NCBI RefSeq assembly: GCF_016909575.1 | Contig: NZ_JAFBGA010000003.1 | Span: 496,001 to 560,000, forward strand | Direction: 5' to 3' | DNA from: Streptomyces sp. HB132 | Lineage (GTDB): Bacteria > Actinomycetota > Actinomycetes > Streptomycetales > Streptomycetaceae | DNA: 64,000 nt | Notes under the pieces: generated by a model | Database searches by the model: none | What the model was told of the DNA's origin: nothing | What the model saw: only the letters and a program-made list of their open reading frames with translations | Program-made: the position numbers and the translations under genes | Shown: piece after piece, positions 51,252-59,904 of the stretch | How the letters are laid out: each line of letters opens with the position of its first letter | How positions within the stretch are numbered: the stretch's first letter is position 1

Positions 51252-52694
51252 ATGCAGTCCCCTACTGACGCCGATGCCCACGACACAGTCAGCACCGCCT
51301 TCCTGGCTGAGCTGAAGTCCCACATTCCTGCAGGCCGTGTGCTTACCGGCGGACCGGAGTACACACGAGCCGTTGCGTTGTTCAACGCAGCGGTCGAAAT
51401 CCGTCCTTCGGTCGTCGTGCGGTGCGCGAGCACCGCTGACGTGCAGGCGGGAGTACGCGCTTCTCGCAACCACGGAGTGCCGCTCTCCGTGCGTGGCGGG
51501 GGGCACGACTTCTGGGGCCGGGCGTTCCGTCCCGGTGGGCTGGCTCTCGATCTGACCGACATGAGGGACGTGCAGGTCGACGTCAACCGACGTCACGCGA
51601 CGGTGGGTGGCGGGGCTCTCTCGTCCGACGTCGTCTCGGCCGCCGAGCGGGCGGGCCTGACCGCCGTCACCGGAACGGCGGGCTCCGTCGGCATGGTCGG
51701 CCTCACACTCGGAGGCGGATACGGTCCTCTTCTCGGGCAGTTCGGGCTCGCAGCCGACAACCTGCTCGGCGCCGAAGTCGTCCTCGCCGACGGTTCGCGG
51801 GTGAACACCGACGCCGAACACCACCCGGACCTCTTCTGGGCGTTGCGCGGCGGCGGCGGCAACTTCGGCGTCGTGACCTCGGCACGGATCCGTCTCCACC
51901 CGGTACCGACCGTGGTCTCGGGAACCATCCTTTACCCGATCGACCACAGCGCCGGCATTCTGGCCGACCTCGGTGGGATCCTTCAGGACAGTCCCGACGA
52001 GCTGACGGTGGACGTGGGGTTCCTTCCCGGCCCGGACGGCAAGCCGACCGTGTACGTCGCGCCGACCTGGTCAGGGGACCTCGAGGTGGGCAACGCCGAG
52101 AACGGGCCGGTGCGTGCACTGGCCGAACTCGGTACACCCGTGCTCGCCGACATCGGACCGGTCGCCCGGTCCACGACGCTGGCCGCGACGGACGCCATGT
52201 TCCCACCTGGGCGGATGGGCGCGATCCGCACACGGACCGTCCAGAGCGTCACGGGCTCCATCGCGACCGTCCTGGACCGAGCCGCCCAGGAGTTCACCTC
52301 ACCGTTCTCCGCGATCGTGTGGCACCAGTTCCACGGTGCGGCTACCCGCCCACCACTCGGCTCCACAGCTTTCGGCCGACGCGAACCTCACCTCATGGTC
52401 GAGCTGATCTCCATGTGGGAGAACGGCGAGAACAAGGAGCACATAGGCAGTGGCGACGGCAGGTCCTCGCACCTGCGCTGGCTGGAAGAGACTCACGCAG
52501 CCCTCGAACCGTTCTCCCTGCCGGGCGGCTACGTGAACTTCCTGGGGCCGCAGACTCCCGACCAGGTGGCGAACTCCTACGGGCCGAACACCGAACGCCT
52601 GCTCGCGGTGAAGTCCGCAGTCGACCCGGACTCCGTCTTCACCGCCACACCACTCCCCACGTCCACCGCCGACGCCGGATCCCCGCGCGTGTGA
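51252..52694 (+). CDS. Berberine-bridge-enzyme-type FAD oxidoreductase
   Basis: 480 residues. The FAD domain has PSVVVRCASTADVQAGVRAS and VRGGGHDFWG, whose His is the usual 8-alpha covalent FAD ligand. GTAGSVGMVGLTLGGGYGPL follows; the second-attachment Cys of bicovalent members is replaced by Ala/Ser here, so FAD is probably bound by one link. The C-terminal BBE segment has YVNFLGPQTPDQVANSYGPN. Such enzymes oxidise alcohols, sugars or alkaloid-like intermediates in secondary metabolism. ATG 51252 has GGAG five bases upstream. A hairpin terminator follows at 52773. Confidence 0.88.
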   Translation: MQSPTDADAHDTVSTAFLAELKSHIPAGRVLTGGPEYTRAVALFNAAVEIRPSVVVRCASTADVQAGVRASRNHGVPLSVRGGGHDFWGRAFRPGGLALDLTDMRDVQVDVNRRHATVGGGALSSDVVSAAERAGLTAVTGTAGSVGMVGLTLGGGYGPLLGQFGLAADNLLGAEVVLADGSRVNTDAEHHPDLFWALRGGGGNFGVVTSARIRLHPVPTVVSGTILYPIDHSAGILADLGGILQDSPDELTVDVGFLPGPDGKPTVYVAPTWSGDLEVGNAENGPVRALAELGTPVLADIGPVARSTTLAATDAMFPPGRMGAIRTRTVQSVTGSIATVLDRAAQEFTSPFSAIVWHQFHGAATRPPLGSTAFGRREPHLMVELISMWENGENKEHIGSGDGRSSHLRWLEETHAALEPFSLPGGYVNFLGPQTPDQVANSYGPNTERLLAVKSAVDPDSVFTATPLPTSTADAGSPRV

Positions 52695-52998
52695 GGCGAA
52701 GGACACGTCGCCGCCAGGCTCGGCAGCGACGTGTCTCCTCCTCCTGCTGATCAACGCCGGAGGTTGCCGGAGCCCTGTAAGGGCACGCGGCCGCTGTGCC
52801 GGGTGCCCTTACAGGGCCGGGCGCAGCCTGGTGGCGCCTCCGCCGCGCGAGCGCCCCGGTCCTTGATCGCGGAGGCCCACGGACGTACTCGACCGGCAGT
52901 TCGGGAAACAGTCCGCCGGAAACACCCGCCGGGGCCGGTGGCCCGCACCACGCCGGCTCGGAGTCACCCCGGTCTCCGTGAGTTCGTCCGCGGGTCGT
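52695..52998. other. 304-bp gap between convergent genes
   Basis: Apart from the terminator at 52773-52816 nothing gene-like is seen between the oxidoreductase stop (52694) and the permease stop (52999). Confidence 0.55.
52773..52816. terminator. Perfect 14-bp hairpin terminator
   Basis: CCCTGTAAGGGCAC (52773-52786) pairs with GTGCCCTTACAGGG (52803-52816) around a 16-nt GC-rich loop, between convergent genes. Confidence 0.8.
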
Positions 52999-54312
52999 TC
53001 ATGCTGAGGCCAGCGCCTCTGTCGGGGGGAGCCGGGCCGCACGGACCGAGGGGTACACCCCGGCCACCATGCCGACCGCTACGGCACCGAGGCAGCCGGC
53101 TACGACCGAGGGCAGAGGGATGACGGACGGCCAGCCCTGATAGGTCGCGTAGCCGACAGCGGCGAGCACGCCGAGCACTGTTCCGGCGAGGGCGCCGAGC
53201 AGGGAAAGCGCCACCGACTCGGTGAAGAACTGGACCCGTATGTGGCCCCGGGTCGCACCTAGCGCTCGACGGAGCCCGATCTCGCTGCGGCGCTCCAGAA
53301 CCGAGATGACCATGGTGTTCGCCACGCCTATTCCGCCGACCAGCAGGGCGACACCGGCCAGCCCGAGGAAGAGCGAGGAGAAGGAGTTCTGCGTTGCGCG
53401 CTTGGCGGCCAGGGCGTCGGACGGCCGGCTGACCTGAACCTGTCCCGGTTGCTCCGGGAACACGGTGGCGGGCAGTACCTTCCGTACGTCTTCCAGGTGT
53501 GCCTCCCCCGCCTTGATGTAGATCACCGTGGGGTTCCCTTTGAACCGCAGTGTCTTCTTGGCCGCGGTCCATCCCGTCATTACGGCGACGTCGAGTTCCT
53601 CGGCCAGGGGTACGGAGTGGAGGATGCCGACGACGGTGAACCACGATCTGCCGATCCGTATCTCCGGAGCCGGCTCGTCCGCGGGGATCTCCCCGATACC
53701 GAGACGGCTGGCCGCCTGGTAACCCAGGACCACGGTGGGGAACTCCTCATCGGCTTTGCTGAAGAACCTTCCCGACAGGACCCTGCCCCCCACGACATCC
53801 AGGAGGTCCCGCCGGGCCGCCAGAACACTCAGCCCCGCACTGGAGAAGTCCTCCCCCGAGGTGACATCGGAACGCTGCACCTCCGTGTTGGTGTTGGCCA
53901 CCGCGCTCACCCCGGTGACCGGCCCGATACGGCGCACCATGTCGACCGACCCCTCGGGCAGCAGGACCGGCTTGGACTCCCCGGGGACCGGCTGTACCCG
54001 CAGCATGTTGGGGCCCAATGCCGATATTTCCTCGATCAACGCCCGGTGGCTGGAGGCCGGGATCGCCGTCACTATCACCATCGTGGCGACACCGATGGAG
54101 ATGCCGAGCGCCGACAGCATGGCGCGCATCTTGCGGGTCCGCAGGCCGAGCATGCCCAGACTCAACAGGTCCCGAAAGGACAGCCGCACGGGCTTGACGC
54201 TGCTCGTAGCGGACCTGCGGGAGCGCCGGGACGGGGCACTTGAGTGCAGGGGGGAGAACGGTTCGGATCGGGGGCGCCCGGTGCGGGAGTGTTTGGAGTG
54301 GGTGGCTGTCAT
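52999..54312 (-). CDS. MacB/FtsX-type ABC transporter permease
   Basis: 437 residues. A basic cytosolic lead (about 50 residues) precedes helix 1 ([20 protein letters not shown]). A large extracellular MacB-type periplasmic-core domain (about 90-310) follows, then three C-terminal helices with [40 protein letters not shown] (the FtsX coupling loop) and [18 protein letters not shown]. This layout belongs to mechanotransmission ABC systems rather than channels. ATG 54312 overlaps the ATPase stop (ATGA), so the two are coupled. It is the last gene of the lipoprotein-MFP-ATPase-permease operon. Confidence 0.92.
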   Translation of the reverse strand: MTATHSKHSRTGRPRSEPFSPLHSSAPSRRSRRSATSSVKPVRLSFRDLLSLGMLGLRTRKMRAMLSALGISIGVATMVIVTAIPASSHRALIEEISALGPNMLRVQPVPGESKPVLLPEGSVDMVRRIGPVTGVSAVANTNTEVQRSDVTSGEDFSSAGLSVLAARRDLLDVVGGRVLSGRFFSKADEEFPTVVLGYQAASRLGIGEIPADEPAPEIRIGRSWFTVVGILHSVPLAEELDVAVMTGWTAAKKTLRFKGNPTVIYIKAGEAHLEDVRKVLPATVFPEQPGQVQVSRPSDALAAKRATQNSFSSLFLGLAGVALLVGGIGVANTMVISVLERRSEIGLRRALGATRGHIRVQFFTESVALSLLGALAGTVLGVLAAVGYATYQGWPSVIPLPSVVAGCLGAVAVGMVAGVYPSVRAARLPPTEALASA

Positions 54313-54998
54313 GTGAGGCTCTCGGTCAGTGCGGTGTCCGCGACCTTGCGGCCGTCGCACATATGGACCCTGCGCGGCAACTGGTCGGCGATGTCCCGGT
54401 CGTGGGTGATGAGCGCGATCGTGGTTCCTGCCGCATTGAGTTCGGTCAACAGCGCGAGCGCCGCCTCGCCGTTCGCCGTATCGAGCGCACCGGTCGGCTC
54501 GTCGGCGAGGACGAGGGCCGGCTCGTGGACAACCGCGCGGGCTATGGCAACCCGCTGGCGCTCTCCCCCGGAGAGCTGGTGCGGGAGATGGTCGGCGCGG
54601 TGCGCGAGACCGACACGGGCCAGGGCTTCCACGGCCATCCTCTTGCGGTACTTGCGCGGCACCCCGGCATACAGAAGACCGGTCGCCACGTTCTCCGTCG
54701 CCGTGAGCCCGTCCGTCAGATGGAAATGCTGGAAGACGAAGCCCAGACGGCGCCCGCGCAGGGCGGACAGTTCGCGGTCGGACAACTCCGCCACGTGGTA
54801 ACCCTCGATGATCACACTGCCACTGGTCGGCGGGGCCAGTGTGCCCATGATGTTGAGCAGGGTGGACTTGCCCGAGCCGGAAGGGCCGAGAATCGCCAGC
54901 AACTCGCCCTGTGCGACGGACAGGGACACACGGTCGAGGGCTCGTACCTCGGGCGGGTAGACAACGCTCGCCTCCAGGACGCTGATGACCTCGGTCAT
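54309..54998 (-). CDS. MacB/LolD-type ABC ATPase
   Basis: 229 residues. Walker [14 protein letters not shown]-loop FVFQHFHL, signature [17 protein letters not shown], Walker [14 protein letters not shown] and H-loop ITHDRDIA are all intact. The ATPase belongs to the LolD/MacB/FtsE branch and powers the permease encoded just downstream. ATG 54998 overlaps the fusion-protein stop by ATGA. Both sides of this gene are therefore translationally coupled, which argues for an obligate three-part complex. Confidence 0.94.
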   Translation of the reverse strand: MTEVISVLEASVVYPPEVRALDRVSLSVAQGELLAILGPSGSGKSTLLNIMGTLAPPTSGSVIIEGYHVAELSDRELSALRGRRLGFVFQHFHLTDGLTATENVATGLLYAGVPRKYRKRMAVEALARVGLAHRADHLPHQLSGGERQRVAIARAVVHEPALVLADEPTGALDTANGEAALALLTELNAAGTTIALITHDRDIADQLPRRVHMCDGRKVADTALTESLT

Positions 54999-56422
54999 GC
55001 TGTCGCTTCCACCTTCATGCCCTCGGCGATACCCTCACCGCTGATCTCGACCAGTCCCCGGGCGAACATGCCCGTGTCGACCGGAACGAGCCGTCCCCCG
55101 GCGGAACGCCCCTCATCGGAACGGCCTTCGGCCAGACGCACCGCGTAGCCTCCCTCGCGCAGAGCGAGCAGAGCCCCGACCGGAACGGCGAGAACACCCT
55201 TCTTGGCCTCGCCCTCGAACCTCACCTGTACGGGCGCGGCGTCGATCCCCTTGACGGCTTCGGCCTCGTCGACCGAGACGGTGACATTGATCTTGCTTAC
55301 CCCAGCGCCGCTCCCTCCTTCCTGGTCCGCCTTGATGGTCGTGCCGATAGTGGCGACCTCACCTGCGGTTTCGGTCCCACTCGGCAGTGCGACGGTGACC
55401 TTCTGCCCCGCCTTGATGGTCCCGAGGTCAAGTGTCTCCATCGGAACGTGGACGGACTTGGTGGTGGCGGTGACCGACAGCAACTCATCAGCCGCCGCGT
55501 CCCCCATCTGCGCGGAAACCTCCGAGACACGGACCGCCCCGCGTGTCACCACCACGTCGGAGCTCTCCAGAACACCGGTCGGCTCGACATCGACGGACTT
55601 CTGCCAGCGCTTGATCGCGGACATCAGGCCCTCGGTAAGCACACCGTCGCCCTCCCTGACCGTGACCTGCCGCGCGGGCACGGGCGCCTGGCCCTCCCCC
55701 GTCCGGTCTTCCGCCGCGTTGCCGGCCCCGGCCCCCTGGCCGGCCTCGTCACCCTGGGCCGACGGGGGCGGGCCGGAGCCCGGCTCGGTGGCCGTCGGAT
55801 CCGTTGCGGTCGCTGTCGGGGAACCGGCGTCCGCGGACGTTCGCCGATCCACCGGCGTCCGCTGCTGAACAACCGTGCCCGCAGCCGGCTGTCGCCCGAT
55901 GTCGTAGCCGACGGCCTTCAGGTTGTCGGCCACGACCCGTATGTCACGGCCGACACTGCCGAGAGTGTCGAGCCTGCGGTACATGGGGGTACTGCCGTAG
56001 AAGACCACGGTGGGACGCTCGTCGACGCGGTACAGCTGCTCACCACGTGTGACCGTCGCACCCTGTTTCGGAAGCCAGGTCACCACTCCTTCGCCGGCGC
56101 CCTGGATGGTGCGTACGGAGTCGTAGCCGAGTGTGCCCTCCATCTCCCTGACCCCGGACATATCCGTCTTGGCCACCGCAACCCGCCGGATCTTCGGACC
56201 AGCCTCGGGCTCGGGCGTCCTTCCGCCACCGCCCGCCCACAGCAACCCGGCTCCCACTCCTGTCGCCAGGAGCACGGCGACGATACCGAGAACTACCGCC
56301 TTCTTCCGGCCGCGTGCCGTCGGCTCAGGGAGGTCCGCCTCATTGTTACGGACCTCCTCGCTTCCTTCTTGAACGGCCACGCGCAGCGGCATCGTCTCGG
56401 CAGGATCGCGGTCACTCTTCAC
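54995..56422 (-). CDS. Membrane-fusion protein with peptidoglycan-binding segment
   Basis: 475 residues. One N-terminal membrane helix ([20 protein letters not shown]) is followed by an extracellular part. This has a fusion-protein barrel region ([40 protein letters not shown]), a long low-complexity Thr/Ala/Gly/Pro insert (about 190-255), a peptidoglycan-binding-1-like helix ([20 protein letters not shown]), and C-terminal adaptor domains ([15 protein letters not shown]). It should bridge MacB-like permease and cell wall. GTG 56422 overlaps the lipoprotein stop by 11 bp, with GAGG upstream; ATG 56392 is an alternative. No outer-membrane partner is expected in this Gram-positive. Confidence 0.88.
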   Translation of the reverse strand: MKSDRDPAETMPLRVAVQEGSEEVRNNEADLPEPTARGRKKAVVLGIVAVLLATGVGAGLLWAGGGGRTPEPEAGPKIRRVAVAKTDMSGVREMEGTLGYDSVRTIQGAGEGVVTWLPKQGATVTRGEQLYRVDERPTVVFYGSTPMYRRLDTLGSVGRDIRVVADNLKAVGYDIGRQPAAGTVVQQRTPVDRRTSADAGSPTATATDPTATEPGSGPPPSAQGDEAGQGAGAGNAAEDRTGEGQAPVPARQVTVREGDGVLTEGLMSAIKRWQKSVDVEPTGVLESSDVVVTRGAVRVSEVSAQMGDAAADELLSVTATTKSVHVPMETLDLGTIKAGQKVTVALPSGTETAGEVATIGTTIKADQEGGSGAGVSKINVTVSVDEAEAVKGIDAAPVQVRFEGEAKKGVLAVPVGALLALREGGYAVRLAEGRSDEGRSAGGRLVPVDTGMFARGLVEISGEGIAEGMKVEATA

Positions 56423-57047
56423 TGAACGCCTCGATCATGCATTCCTGGTCAATCTGATCAGCGTTTCTGGGCGGCGTCGTGCCCGCTTTGTAGTTCCAAC
56501 CCCCACCATTAGGAAGGGGATCCACCTTGAACCCCTTCTTATTCATGCAAGCAATCCAATCAGCATAGTCGCCCATGTAATTGGGGTTCTTTTTCGGGTC
56601 CGTCTCCGGGGGCTGAAGAGGCTTCTTCCCCAGGCATTTCTTCTCCGCGTCAGGATGATCCGCCGCCATGTCCCCGTTGGGCCACCACAGAAGGTCGGGG
56701 TCTCCTCCCTCCAATTTCGTCCCACCCTTACTGACTTTCACACCCTGATCCTTCAGGCACTGGAGATAACCCTGAGTCATCCGCAACTCCTCTATGGCCG
56801 AAGTGTCCATCCGGAGCTGAGGACGGCCGGACTCCAAGTCGTCCACCTCCGCGTCCGCGCCGTCACCACTCCGCGATTCCGTTCCAGTGGACTCCTCGAC
56901 GGAATCGACACCGGGTTCCTTGTTCCCATCGGAGCCGGAACAACCTGCAAGCAGCATCACCGCCACCACGGCCCCGGAAGCGATCCAGAGCTTTTCACGT
57001 GAAATACTCAACGAATGGAAGCCGGTACCGGCCACAACTTTTCTCAT
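56412..57047 (-). CDS. Lipoprotein with duplicated Cys/Gly-Lys-Val module
   Basis: 211 residues; lipobox MLLAGC (lipid-modified Cys36), then an acidic Ser/Glu/Asp linker. The mature part has two similar modules: QGYLQCLKDQGVKV with C97 and a partner C138, and DWIACMNKKGFKV with C167 and a partner C203. Cys spacings are 41 and 36. Each pair could form a disulfide. Codon use and base content are noticeably AT-richer than in the neighbours. It is first in the operon and overlaps the fusion-protein gene by 11 bp, so it is probably a substrate- or ligand-binding partner of the exporter. ATG 57047 has no clear ribosome site. I know similar cysteine-patterned lipoproteins beside MacB systems in streptomycetes, but not their function. 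Confidence 0.82.
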   Translation of the reverse strand: MRKVVAGTGFHSLSISREKLWIASGAVVAVMLLAGCSGSDGNKEPGVDSVEESTGTESRSGDGADAEVDDLESGRPQLRMDTSAIEELRMTQGYLQCLKDQGVKVSKGGTKLEGGDPDLLWWPNGDMAADHPDAEKKCLGKKPLQPPETDPKKNPNYMGDYADWIACMNKKGFKVDPLPNGGGWNYKAGTTPPRNADQIDQECMIEAFSEE

Positions 57048-57056
57048 GCAGTACAG

Positions 57057-57076
57057 CCTGACATGACATTGTCAGG
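57057..57076. promoter_or_regulatory. Inverted repeat next to the lipoprotein start
   Basis: CCTGACA-TGACAT-TGTCAGG is a perfect 7-6-7 inverted repeat that contains a TTGTCAGG element (57069-57076) matching the tandem boxes at 57119-57140. It lies near the expected transcript start of the lipoprotein operon. Confidence 0.55.
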
Positions 57077-57079
57077 AAG

Positions 57080-57085
57080 ATATTA
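57080..57085 (-). promoter_or_regulatory. -10 candidate of the lipoprotein/exporter operon
   Basis: TAATAT on the minus strand (57085-57080), 33 bases before the lipoprotein ATG. No good -35 lies 17 bases upstream (GAGGCT), which would fit a promoter that needs an activator. Confidence 0.45.
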
Positions 57086-57118
57086 GCGCCTGCGCGCAAG
57101 CCAGCCTCTAGCACGCAA

Positions 57119-57140
57119 TTGTCAAGAAGTTGTCAGGGAA
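57119..57140. promoter_or_regulatory. Tandem response-regulator boxes between the divergent operons
   Basis: TTGTCAAGAAG (57119-57129) and TTGTCAGGGAA (57130-57140) are direct repeats at exactly 11-base period, the arrangement bound by OmpR/PhoB-type dimers. They lie between the presumed -35 regions of both divergent operons; a third copy, TTGTCAGGAAG, is at 57069-57079. Confidence 0.7.
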
Positions 57141-57181
57141 ACCGATCCGCTGCCTCATTTTCCACCCCTGCACCACAGGCT

Positions 57182-57187
57182 TATGAT
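57182..57187 (+). promoter_or_regulatory. -10 element for a leaderless response-regulator mRNA
   Basis: TATGAT at 57182-57187 ends seven bases before the ATG at 57194, and TTTCCA (57159-57164) lies 17 bases upstream of it. No Shine-Dalgarno precedes the ATG. Confidence 0.65.
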
Positions 57188-57193
57188 CTGGCC

Positions 57194-57937
57194 ATGTCCA
57201 CATACGTACTGGTGGCGGAAGACGACCGGAAGCAGGCGGAGTTGATCCGTCGCTACCTTGTACACGACGGCTATGAGGTAACCGTCGTACACGACGGCGA
57301 GACAGCGTTCAGGGAAGCCACCCGCCGACCACCGGACCTCCTCGTCCTCGACTGGATGCTCCCCAGCCTGGACGGACTGGAGATATGCCGACGCCTGCGG
57401 GTTGCCGGCGAGTTGCCCATCCTCATGCTCACCGCCCGCTCCACCGAGGACGACCTTCTCCGAGGCCTGGATCTCGGAGCGGACGACTACATGACAAAAC
57501 CTTTCAGACCGCGCGAACTGGTCGCGCGCGTCCGCACAGTGCTGCGCCGCAGCCGCCACACGGCCCATCCGGCATCCGTAGCCCCTCCGTTCGCCACCGC
57601 TCCGGTGGCACCCGCGATCCGAGAAGCCCTCACAGTCGGTCGGCTGACGGTGAATGCGACCCGGCACCAGGTATTCGTCCACGATCGCCCGGTGAACTGC
57701 ACCCCTGGCGAATTCCGCATACTGAGCGCGATGGCTGCCTCACCCGATCGGGTCTTCACCAGGTCCCAACTGCTGGACTGCCTGGCGGACCACGGCAGAA
57801 CCGTTTCCGAGCGCACCGTGGACGTGCACATACTGAACCTGCGGAAGAAGATCGAGATCTCACCCCGCAGACCCCAGCACCTGGTGACGGTTCACGGCAT
57901 CGGATACAAACTGACCAGCGGCGACCATGGCGCCTGA
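57194..57937 (+). CDS. OmpR-family response regulator
   Basis: 247 residues. The receiver (1-120) shows AEDDRKQAELIRRYL, phospho-acceptor Asp53 in LVLDWMLPS, LMLTARSTEDD and YMTKPFRPRELVARV with the conserved Lys. A Pro/Ala linker (about 125-150) leads to a winged-helix effector with LTPGEF-like CTPGEFRILSAMA, RSQLLDCL, ERTVDVHILNLRKKIE and TVHGIGYKL. It should bind the direct repeats at 57119-57140 as a dimer when phosphorylated by the kinase encoded next. The start overlaps nothing; the promoter suggests a leaderless mRNA. The kinase gene overlaps its end by 11 bp. Confidence 0.93.
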   Translation: MSTYVLVAEDDRKQAELIRRYLVHDGYEVTVVHDGETAFREATRRPPDLLVLDWMLPSLDGLEICRRLRVAGELPILMLTARSTEDDLLRGLDLGADDYMTKPFRPRELVARVRTVLRRSRHTAHPASVAPPFATAPVAPAIREALTVGRLTVNATRHQVFVHDRPVNCTPGEFRILSAMAASPDRVFTRSQLLDCLADHGRTVSERTVDVHILNLRKKIEISPRRPQHLVTVHGIGYKLTSGDHGA

Positions 57938-59711
57938 AGTGCCGCTGCGCAACAGCCTGCTGCTCCGCCTCCTGATCGCCTCCTTTGCGATCTCCCTGGT
58001 CTCCATCGCCGCGACGGCCTGGCTGACGGCACGTAGCACCACACTCGCCATCAAGCAGGAGCGGGGCCAGATCCTCGCGGACGACGCCACCATCCAAGAC
58101 ACGCTCGAAGGCTTCGCGGCCGTGCACCCGAACTGGGACGAGGCCGAACAGGCCGTCCGGGATCTCGCCCGCAGAACCGGGCGCGGCATCGTCATCACCA
58201 CGCGGGCACGCGAGGTCATCACCGCCTCGGACCGGTCGGCCGTCGACCGGCTTCCCCTCAACGCGAGCGCTGTCATCGATCCTCTGCACCTCAGCCCGGC
58301 TCCGGACCAGGGCGCCGGCCCGTCGGAGCAGGTCTCCCGAATCGACCCACGGGCGGTCGGCCCCTACCTGCTTCCCACCGCGGAACGTAAGGAGCTGAGG
58401 CGACTCGCCCGTCAGGAGGTCTCCTGCTTCTACGACACACAGGGGCTGCACACGCACATCGTCGAGGAACCCAGCGGCAGACCCGCCATCCGGGCTCTCC
58501 GCTCCGGAGCGGTCACCCTTCAGACCTGCGCGACCAAGGAGCTGTCCGCCCCCACCCCGACCGAGGCGAAGGCTCTCACCGAACTCACCGCGCTCGTCCG
58601 AACCTGCGCGGAACGCAACCGCATACGCTTCGAGGAACCCCTGGCCATCGATACGCAGTTCCGGCTGGGCCAGGCCGACTTCGAGCAGGGCTCCTCCCGC
58701 CTCGACGACTGCGTGGAAGAAGGCCGGCGCGAACAGCTGGCACCCCATGTCGCCCCGGCTGCACTGCTGTTCGTCACCAGCCCCGCCCAGCCGGCCACTC
58801 CCGTTTTCGATCTGTCCAGGGCCGGGACACTGAGCGTGCTGGGGACCACCGGCCTGGTCCTCACCGTGACCATCACCATCACCGCGATGATCGCGATTCG
58901 GCTCATCCGTCCATTGCGGACGTTGACCAAAGCAGCCCGCGCCCCCTCGGGCCGGCACCTCCAGATCCCCATCACCACCAAGGACGAGATCGGCTATCTG
59001 GCCGCGGCCCTCAACGAGCTCTCGGAACGGCGCGAACGCACCGACGAACAGCGCAGGGTCATGGTCAGCGACATCGCGCACGAGCTTCGGACGCCGCTCA
59101 GCAACATACGCGGCTGGCTGGACGCAGCCCAGGACGGTCTGGCGGATCCGGACTCGTCCCTCGTGGCCTCGCTCCAGGAGGAAGCGGGCCTGTTGCAGCA
59201 CATCATCGACGACCTCCAAGTGCTCGCTGCGGCCGACGCCGGCGCCCTGCGCCTCAACCCCCGCGAACTGAACCTGCGGGAGCTGGCCGAACAGTCACTC
59301 GACGCCCACCGAACAGCCGCGCAGGCAGGCCGAGTCGCACTGACCGGCCACTTCACGGACGACCTCACCATCGAGGGCGACCCCGTCCGCCTACGCCAGG
59401 TACTGGGCAACCTCCTATCGAACGCGATACGCCACACACCGCCGAACGGCTCCGTCACAGTCAGTGCCCATCGGGTGGAAGGCGGGGTCGAGCTCCACGT
59501 CGCCGACACCGGCAGCGGAATCCAACCTGAGGAACTGCCCCGTATATTCGACCGCTTCTGGCGAGCCGAACAGTCCCGCAGCAGAAACACCGGGGGCAGC
59601 GGTCTCGGACTCTCCATAGTCAGACACCTCGTGCAAGCGCACGGCGGAGAGGTATCCGTGGTGAGCAGCCCAGGCACGGAAACCGTGTTCACAGTTCGGC
59701 TTCCACACTGA
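57927..59711 (+). CDS. Sensor histidine kinase with a four-cysteine extracellular domain
   Basis: 594 residues. Helix 1 (LLLRLLIASFAISLVSIAAT), a large extracellular domain (about 35-295), helix 2 (SVLGTTGLVLTVTITITAMI), then HAMP, DHp with His385 in SDIAHELRTPLSN, and ATPase boxes LGNLLSNAIRHTP, VADTGSGI, IFDRFWRAEQSR and GGSGLGLSIVRHL. The sensor domain is far larger than in most OmpR-type partners and holds four cysteines (C167, C201, C227, C262), which could form two disulfides. It probably senses envelope state or the exporter's cargo. ATG 57927 overlaps the regulator stop by 11 bp. Confidence 0.92.
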   Translation: MAPEVPLRNSLLLRLLIASFAISLVSIAATAWLTARSTTLAIKQERGQILADDATIQDTLEGFAAVHPNWDEAEQAVRDLARRTGRGIVITTRAREVITASDRSAVDRLPLNASAVIDPLHLSPAPDQGAGPSEQVSRIDPRAVGPYLLPTAERKELRRLARQEVSCFYDTQGLHTHIVEEPSGRPAIRALRSGAVTLQTCATKELSAPTPTEAKALTELTALVRTCAERNRIRFEEPLAIDTQFRLGQADFEQGSSRLDDCVEEGRREQLAPHVAPAALLFVTSPAQPATPVFDLSRAGTLSVLGTTGLVLTVTITITAMIAIRLIRPLRTLTKAARAPSGRHLQIPITTKDEIGYLAAALNELSERRERTDEQRRVMVSDIAHELRTPLSNIRGWLDAAQDGLADPDSSLVASLQEEAGLLQHIIDDLQVLAAADAGALRLNPRELNLRELAEQSLDAHRTAAQAGRVALTGHFTDDLTIEGDPVRLRQVLGNLLSNAIRHTPPNGSVTVSAHRVEGGVELHVADTGSGIQPEELPRIFDRFWRAEQSRSRNTGGSGLGLSIVRHLVQAHGGEVSVVSSPGTETVFTVRLPH

Positions 59712-59904
59712 TCATCCGCACGGTGCCTCCTCTCCGCACATTGCAGGGTTCCTGATCGAGGGGACGGAACCGACCAATTCTCAGGTGGGGTAGGTGGCCG
59801 CACCTGAGGACGCCGGCCGCCGGCGCACCTTCACTTGACGCCGAGGGCTCAGTACGCCGAGCGGCGCGCTGTCCGTTCGGCGCGCAGGCTCGGAGATCGG
59901 ATAC

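Noticed and set aside
52731..53123. Small open frames around the 52.8-kb hairpin
   Set aside because: They run through the terminator stem and into the permease gene's 3' end, with no start signal.
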